Positions 57,812 through 64,000 of a DNA stretch of 64,000 bases are shown here, piece after piece (the stretch's first letter is position 1; every line of letters starts with the position of its first letter). The translations under genes were made by a program, and so were the position numbers. Origin of the DNA: Synanceia verrucosa (Eukaryota; Chordata; Actinopteri; Perciformes; Synanceiidae); NCBI GenBank assembly GCA_029721515.1, contig CM056563.1, positions 23,522,954 to 23,586,953 on the forward strand, given 5' to 3'. The notes under the pieces are model-generated. The model had not been told where the DNA came from, made no database searches, and saw only the letters and a program-made list of their open reading frames with translations.

Positions 57812-60370
57812 CTGCACAACAGGAGGCACAGAGAACACACTCATTGATCCATCATTGACGAGGAGAGCAGAACATTTATGCATGCTTGTTTAATGCGCAA
57901 CCCCTCAAGTCAACTCTTTCAAGTGTCTAACACGATCAATTATTTCCCTCCTCGGCCTCCTGGGCTTCCTACATTATACAAGGTGGTTCAAAAAGGGGAG
58001 TTCAAAGGTTGGCGAATTATACTTGTCTTTTCATTGTCATCTTGATTAGGTGGATGGAATAGGTAATGAGCAGAGAGAGAGGCAGACAGAGGGGAAGAAG
58101 AAGGAAACAGTTGGTGCTGGAGGGCTTGGGCTCTCACCCTGTTCTTGTTTACCCAGGCTGCACACTGGGCTCACGCCCCTGTCTTTTCATTGTTGCTGGT
58201 TTGGAACTAATCCTTCCAATTTCCTTCTGAGACAGGACAAGATGTGTCTGCCTCATTTATTTATTTATTCGACTTCACATATTCCTCTATTTACTTTCCC
58301 TTTTTTTCTCTTCAATGCTCGCTTGCAAATGAGGGTCTGCACGGAGCAGATAAGGCACACCCAGCCAAGGACTGAGGGCACCAACTCAACCAGGAATAAA
58401 GAAAAAAAAAAAACGTGGAGAGAGGAAGAAATTCTCCTAAAGGAGACAACAAGACATACAGAGCTCAACGCCTTTCACATGAGCTACATTGAGTTATGTA
58501 AGATCTAAATATGGCTCGGTCCGTTTAAGTCCGGCAGCACCCAAGGTCAGCAAGCAGGATGTGAAATCATTCGGCTCCTTGGGGATGAACACAGCACCAT
58601 GAGATGGTCAGGGGAAGTCTCCATGGTCCTCTTATCTTCAGTGAGCACCGAACCCCACAGGCCCTCTAAGGCTAATATATCTACAAAATGACTCTCAGCA
58701 GAGTGGCACTGCTGAAGACCGACGGGTCAAACCACCCTGTACAAGGTCACAGAGCTTCAACAGAGCTGATTGGAAGCCGGCAGCATCTCCACAACGTGAC
58801 TGGCTCCTCGCAGGGCCGCCCTGATGCATCACACTCACTGCTATGAACTCTGTTGAGTTACTTAAAGGGCTTTGGTGATGCAGCCTGTGAGCACCGTCGG
58901 CTTTCCAGATAATAAATGTTTCATATTTTGCAGGGGTTTCACACGCCTCCCACAATCCTGGTGACCTCTTTTCATGATTGTCTGACTGCTCAGCGGTTAA
59001 GTCTGATAAGGTATTGCTGAAACAATACCAGCAAACCCCCTATTGATCCAACGGGCACGACCGCTTATTCAAAAGGAAACAAACAGACAAAGCACAACAA
59101 ACAACTTGGGGGTGAATTACATTAAATCTCAGGGAAAAGTATAGGCAAGAGAAACAGGAATTAAATCACTTGGAGAGAGGAAAAAAAAAGCCGCTGTCCA
59201 ATTTCTGCTCTTGCCGAGCACGGCTGCTCATAATTCGAGCCGCGGCGAGGCCTGATAAATCTTACATTATCGATATGATCTTCAGGCTCTCAGGCAGGGT
59301 GTACGTTATCACAAGTGACATGCTCAATCCTTCCCAGATTAGATTCCCAAACCAGCCCACATCCCGGCTGACAACGGCTTTCAGGGGCCGAAATGAATCA
59401 GCGACGCCTTCTCAAACGGAGCACACCTGAACCGGAGTGGCATCACTCAGAAGTGATAGAGTTCCTGCCGGTCCATCTCTCCCCTCCCTCCTTCTCTCCC
59501 TTCCACAGACCTGAGGCCATTCATAAATACCGCAGTGATATACCCACTCTCCCATCACAAGCAGAGAGTCACGACATATATCACTGCTTTTCTCATCGAG
59601 TCCAACAAGGTTAGTCTTTTTTTTTGGTGTGTGTTCTTTTAGCTCCGAGCTAAAAAGAATATGGTGGTTTGCTTAATAGATAACTGGAAAAAACTCAAGA
59701 AACCCCAAATAACCTACACAGAATATTGTAAAACGCTGCTGAAGCAGCTCCTCATTCATCACAGATATTCTCCATCTACGATTGGCTCATAGATGTGCTG
59801 CTTTTTGTCAGCAAAACGCCATAACTGCTTGAAACAAAAGCCCATCCTGTGCTTCTTCTGTGTCGTTAGATATCATCCTGTGATGTTTGCTGCATTCCAG
59901 CACTTATTCTGTGATGAAGTGTGTTTTCTAGTGTACTCCGTTTCCTTCAATCTTCCTCATCTATTTCTACTCCACTCAGTAATTTCCTTTATTTGACAGC
60001 CCGCAGGATCAACCGGTTGCTGTGAATCGAAGTTCACATTAACAAAGATGGCTTGTCGAACACGGTGCGGTCGTGTTGACTCACTCTCACTAAAACTCAG
60101 CATGTGTTTTATTTATTTAGCATTACATTCAGTTTTTTTCCCTCTGGGGGGGGAAATGCAATCGCTGCCTGCTCTATGATTTATTGCAAAATAAAAGCTT
60201 AAGAAATACACCGAAAAGATAAATTCACGGTGCTGTACACCATGGTTACATAATGATTCATGTATTGATTTCTGATAAATAGAATTAATAAGATGTGGAC
60301 CTGTTGAAGCATGTAAGCAAGTAGTCCAACATAGTGGTGCATAAAGGAAACAGATGATAGAGGCTCTCAC
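57812..60370 (-). other. rbfox3: rbfox3 intron (2,559 nt)
   Basis: GT-AG intron between the 60371 and 57733 exons. ORFs at 58050-58508 (plus) and 58695-58955 (minus) have no recognisable domain and are treated as noise. A sense-strand GCATG sits at 57881-57885, close to the downstream exon. Confidence 0.75.
57881..57885 (-). promoter_or_regulatory. GCATG (Rbfox-type) site upstream of the 57733 exon
   Basis: The plus strand reads CATGC, so the transcript carries GCATG 70 nt upstream of the 3' splice site of the 57733-57811 exon. Rbfox proteins generally repress exons when bound upstream and are known to autoregulate their own pre-mRNAs. A five-base motif is common by chance, so function is only suggested. 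Confidence 0.4.
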
Positions 60371-60429
60371 CTGTCACTGTAAGCAGCGGTGGTGGTGGGC
60401 TGGGCAAATCTGTATGCTGCATAGCCACC
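60371..60429 (-). CDS. rbfox3: rbfox3 internal coding exon (GGYAAYRFAQP segment)
   Basis: This 59-nt minus-strand exon encodes GGYAAYRFAQPTTTAAYSD plus two bases of the next codon. It is flanked by a TTTTTTACAG acceptor and a GTGAGA donor. Joined to the previous exon it gives the Rbfox hallmark IYGGYAAYR. The short Thr/Ala run takes the place of the Ala- or Thr-rich stretch that varies among RBFOX1, 2 and 3. The phase (0 in, 2 out) matches both neighbours: the trailing AG plus the C that starts the next exon makes Ser, giving SDSYGRVY. In mammals the exons of this tail are subject to alternative splicing; nothing here shows whether this exon is skipped. The intron to the preceding exon is 2,324 nt. 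Confidence 0.93.
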
Positions 60430-62753
60430 CTGTAAAAAACACAGCAGGGTGTTAATCAATGATTAAGCTCAACCTGCACAGAGAAAGGTTAGATCTCAGA
60501 GACACATAGAAACAACAACAGCTTTAAATTGCCTTAATAGTTAAATGTCACTGCACAGTATTTTGATCATCTGCCCACATTCCTTAACTGCAGGGTTCCT
60601 TTCAGACACCAGAGGGTGCTGTTTGATGTATGGTGTATTAGGCAAGAGCTGGCAACAGGGGGATGAATGATGTTTGCCGAGCCACTGTCACACCGGAGAC
60701 TCATCCGAGTTGCAGCAACAACAAACCAAAATTCAGCCCATTTTTAGCTTCAGGAGGCTCTGCTGCTACATTATAAGAGACCCTTTTTTTTCCCTTTCCA
60801 CGACCCCCCTGGCTCACAAATGAAGTAAGGAGGCAGAAGACGGCCGGACCGTTGGGGAGTCAGGACTGTTGTATTCATTTGCCAGAGTGGGGAAGGAATT
60901 AAAGACCTCATTGTGGAGTGCTGCTATTACTCTCTTTGAAAAATGAAGCTGTTCTCCCACTGTTTTTCTATTAGTGCCAGTGGAGTGTGTGCCCATCTGC
61001 GTCCATACCGTGGATAGGTGGCTTTTAATAATGCATGTTTCCATTCATTTTTAAACTCAAGGGGGAAGACGTCCGATGGAGAGTGGTGCAGCGAGACGCA
61101 ACGGTGGAGCGGCTGCACATGAAATCAGGTCAGGGGCCACAGCTATTGAATCTCGCTCCCCCAATTCCCCTCAAAGGGTTTTCCACGGAGGCAGGAAGTC
61201 ACGGCACTCGAGGCAGACGACTTCCTGTGGGACAGCCATGCCTTGGGACTGCGCTGATTACAGCAACAGCCCGAACAAACACGGGCCAATAAATCACTCT
61301 CCCACATTGTCATATCCTGCACACAACAGTGCAGCACATTTGTTATTTTGTCGTGTGGAGTGTGTGTTTGTGCATTCATGTATGTATGTGCTTGAGTGCG
61401 TCTCTACATTGAGGTGCATGCATGCATATGTATTAGCACATGCAATGTATGTAGAGTACATATAGATGCATCCAGTTTCCATTTCTGCTAATGTATCAGC
61501 AGGTCATCCGTTTCCAAAAGGAAGCTCTGACACATCAGTCAGCTGGTTTTGACAGCAAGCCGGTGTCCACTGAATGATTGTGGAGGACACTGAGAGCTAA
61601 GGGACGACTTCCTCTTGGTCACTCGAGACCTTCATGTGCACTCAGCCAGTCTGAAGCAGTGCAGTGGCCAGTGCCAAAACTAATGGCAGTGAAGCAGCAC
61701 CAGGGGCTGGGGTGATGGGTTGACTGATGGACCAACCTGGCCAGGCCTTGGTCAAGGGACATCGGGGGTGCAGGGCTTAGCTGGAGGTGGCTGAACGAGT
61801 GCGAGAGACAAACAATATCACTCAGAGCACAGCCCGGGTCTCGTCTGAGGCGGTGGATGTTGCTACAATAAAAACCAGTGAAATACAGTCCTATCATGTT
61901 GGCTGGTGTGTAAGTCATACATCACTGGGGTTCAGCTTTTCGCTCCCAGACACTGGTCGTCTGGGAGAAAGTGAGAGGCAACTGTCATTGCTGCTGCACC
62001 CACTGTCATCTCACTATCTCAGCAGACGGAGGCAGAGGAGGGGAAAAAAAGCAGCAGAATCAAAGGGACAAATTACATCCCCCCGCAAACATTTGGACTT
62101 ATGTCAAAGTGGGGCAGCGTGGTAATTTCAGCATTATCTCCATGGCGTCCATGCTTTTCTCTGTCAAGGGCGACGTGCAGCAGGGCCAACCCCTGATATG
62201 ACCCCTCCTGCACGGACAGCTCCAGAGGGACGGCTAATCCCTTTATCTGCTGCCGCTCCTCTTATCTCCCACATGGTGACGGCTGGGAGGAACCGGCTCC
62301 ACTCAGGCCTGCACAGACCCCCTGGGGCAGGCAGGGATATCCCAGCCAAACCCCTCTGAGCGTACACAAACACAACAAAGAGGCGATGAGGAACGAGGTA
62401 GCAAGAAGGATGGGGACTGGGGAGGGTTGCAGAAGACAGGCCACCTCAAAACCCAGACAAATCTAAAGTAAGAAATGACCTAACTTGACACGGGACACTG
62501 AGCCCGGGTCTGCCTCTTTGCCAAAGTCTGAGATCATAGGAAGAGAGGAGGGAGGAGCTGAGGGGGTTTTAAATTTTGTTGTTGGGTTTCTTGGCACGGC
62601 AGACAGAGGCCTAATCGACGCCGGCTTGGCAGCGAGGCTGGGAGAACGCTGGGGGCTGAGGAGATCACGTTTTTGTCTCCAGGGCTGGGCCTTTTGTCTG
62701 CTTTACTTCTGTTTCATCCAAGCAAGGCGAGAGGAAAAGGCAACTGTACTTAC
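60430..62753 (-). other. rbfox3: rbfox3 intron (2,324 nt)
   Basis: GT-AG intron between the 62754 and 60371 exons. No additional Rbfox-like exon could be recognised on the minus strand. Short ORFs on both strands (for example 61076-61465 plus, 61787-62125 plus) show no family resemblance. A GCATGCATGC cluster lies at 61416-61425. Confidence 0.75.
61416..61425. promoter_or_regulatory. GCATGCATGC cluster in rbfox3 intron
   Basis: Same palindromic GCATGCATGC as at 56962, about 1 kb upstream of the 60371 exon and within a TGTA/TGCA-rich stretch, so it could be a microsatellite by-product. Confidence 0.25.
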
Positions 62754-62793
62754 ATAGATCTCTGCACCATAGAAGCCATCTTGGTACACCACC
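62754..62793 (-). CDS. rbfox3: rbfox3 internal coding exon (start of visible C-terminal tail)
   Basis: This 40-nt exon belongs to a gene for an RNA-binding Fox-1 homolog 3 (NeuN), a nuclear, neuron-enriched splicing regulator that binds UGCAUG. Read on the minus strand it encodes VVYQDGFYGAEIY, with a split Gly codon at its 5' edge, which is the conserved segment following the RRM and Arg/Pro-rich linker in Rbfox proteins. The acceptor is TTTCACAG and the donor is GTAAGT directly after ATC TAT. The GAEIY spelling is the RBFOX3-type form; RBFOX1, as I recall it, has GADIY. Phase is 2 in and 0 out, which joins exactly to the exon at 60371. The RRM and N-terminal exons are not in the window and lie beyond 64000. 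The exon is too short to appear as an ATG-started ORF. The choice between rbfox3a and rbfox3b cannot be made from this piece. Confidence 0.93.
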
Positions 62794-63694
62794 CTGTGAA
62801 ATGAGAGCACAGGAGAGCAGCGTTAGTTGATTTGGTGCATGTGCTACCTTACTGAATCACAAGCCCTTCACGTTCTTCCTGCTCCAGCCATTTGAGGGTC
62901 TGCCGGGTCAGCTCTTAGCAGTGTCAGTGTACTGTACAACAAATACTGAATGACACATTAAAGTGAAAAGTGCAACCATTTCACATCCCCGTCCAATTTT
63001 CTGCTCCGGTAAAATTGTTTGTCTTTCCAGTTGCTGCAGTGTTGTCGGGAGAGCTGCTGGTGGTGAGGACAAAAGAAGGCAGCGAAGGAGCTCCATCACA
63101 TGACTCCGCTATATAAATCAACCAGCTGCCATCAGTAGCAAAGGGCCCCGGAGTGGGAGGGAGGGGGAAAGGGGACGTGGGATTTCCAGTCCCGGCTTCG
63201 GCAGCAGAGTCTCTCTGCAGTAAGACGGATCCTGATCTAATCACAGATAGACAGCTATACTGGGCCCTCGGCCGGCCCCCGTCAGACCTCTCCCACGGCC
63301 ACACAGACCACTGCTGATAAGAGACGAGTGTGAGGCAGGGCTGCACAAAGCCAGGAGATCAGCATAGACCCTGGTCACAGTCCAGTGAGATCTGCCCAGT
63401 AATACGCTATCTCAGCCCTCTACAGCTCTCTACAGCTCTCCCTGTGGCTTTGTTAGTTCCTCCTTTGTCAATAGACAGCGTGCAAATATAAGGACGGGCA
63501 GAGTTGGAGCATGTGCAAAGATACAACAATGATTTCAGTCCCCACAGAGAGAACGACAAAGCAAACAAACAGCGACACCTAATGATGGTATTACTGTTTC
63601 AATAAAGTGTGTTTGTGGTGCAGTCTTATATATAACTAGGACAAAAGAACAGACAACATTACAACAAAAATGAGGATAAAGTACATGTTCTCGG
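62794..63694 (-). other. rbfox3: rbfox3 intron upstream of the 62754 exon
   Basis: This is the 3' part of the intron that precedes the first visible rbfox3 exon. I looked for the Rbfox linker exon (VYNTFRAA-like, followed by a proline run) and did not find it before the right edge. No other coding exon is visible. A short tandem duplication of CTCTACAGCT lies near 63420. Confidence 0.6.
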
Positions 63695-63800
63695 GTAGGG
63701 GTGGGTACTAGCAAGGACATCACGATACGATACGTATCACGATACTTGAGTCTCAATATGATACATTATTGAGATATAGTGATATTCTACATAGGTCACT
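63695..63800 (+). mobile_element. hAT/MITE-like fragment (CACGATACGATAC type)
   Basis: Starts TAGGGGTGGGTA and carries the CACGATACGATACGTATC block, a pattern I recognise from very abundant small non-autonomous DNA elements in teleosts. The right half is degraded. Class assignment rests on memory of the family's appearance. Confidence 0.5.
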
Positions 63801-63883
63801 GAGACATTTAAAATGCAGCTTAAAATACAAGATGTACGTACACAATGTTCATATGTATGTATGCATATATACATACATATATT

Positions 63884-64000
63884 AGGGCTGTCGAAGTTAC
63901 AGCGTTAAAGTGGATTATTTTTTAATTTTTATTTAAATTTTCAATTTTTATTTCAATTTTTACAAAAAAAATCAATATAAAGAAATAAAAAACTGATATT
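63884..64000 (+). mobile_element. Start of another hAT-like element, cut by window edge
   Basis: TTAGGGCTGTCGAAGTTA resembles the CAGGGCTG-type terminal sequence of small hAT elements in fish, followed by an AT-rich interior running off the window. Confidence 0.4.

Noticed and set aside
57563..57883. 106-codon minus-strand ORF across the 57733 exon
   Set aside because: It reads the rbfox3 exon in the wrong frame; the true frame is YGRVYATADPYHH.

Overview
The window is vertebrate DNA, almost certainly from a ray-finned (teleost) fish. The signs are a spliced vertebrate neuronal gene with standard GT-AG introns, a V-SINE/DANA-like tRNA-derived SINE, hAT-type transposon debris, abundant CA/AT microsatellites, and no bacterial-style gene packing. 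Nearly every open reading frame here is noise. The only protein-coding gene I can prove is the 3' end of an RNA-binding Fox-3 (NeuN) gene, rbfox3, on the minus strand.

Layout. (1) 1-17,880: about 18 kb with no recognisable gene. It holds scattered transposon fragments: a hAT BED-finger remnant, two copies of a dispersed repeat that recurs at 51 kb, two copies of a common teleost repeat with ATTAAT-type ends, a fold-back MITE-like element, a Tc1-like fragment, microsatellites, and a pyrimidine tract followed by a purine tract. (2) 17,880-43,830: a satellite complex of about 26 kb. A monomer of about 174 bp is tandemly arrayed in plus orientation at about 18.6-27.9 kb and in the opposite orientation at about 29.2-43.4 kb, around a degenerate spacer of about 1.3 kb, so the arms form a giant imperfect inverted repeat. 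Nearly every monomer has the perfect 14-bp palindrome CATACTATAGTATG. Older diverged relatives lie in the spacer and on both flanks. A SINE with a clean 13-bp target-site duplication sits in the left flank. A solo LTR, a second GC-rich LTR/promoter-like insertion and a CpG-rich exon-1-like segment are embedded in the complex. A second orientation switch at 43,397-43,454 is a 27-bp hairpin with a 4-nt loop. (3) 43,831-55,686: no coding exon. It includes a plausible minus-strand poly(A) signal at 45,161, a G-rich block, microsatellites and the third copy of the dispersed repeat. It may be wholly or partly a long rbfox3 3' UTR. (4) 55,687-64,000: the last four coding exons of rbfox3 on the minus strand with their introns; the upstream exons (RRM and N-terminus) lie beyond the right edge.

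The rbfox3 exons join in consistent phase and encode the tyrosine-rich C-terminal tail ending in RFTPY. Several GCATG motifs, the core Rbfox binding site, occur on the transcribed sense in these introns and in the 3' UTR, which would fit autoregulation. The most unusual feature is the oppositely oriented, palindrome-bearing satellite complex just downstream of the gene.
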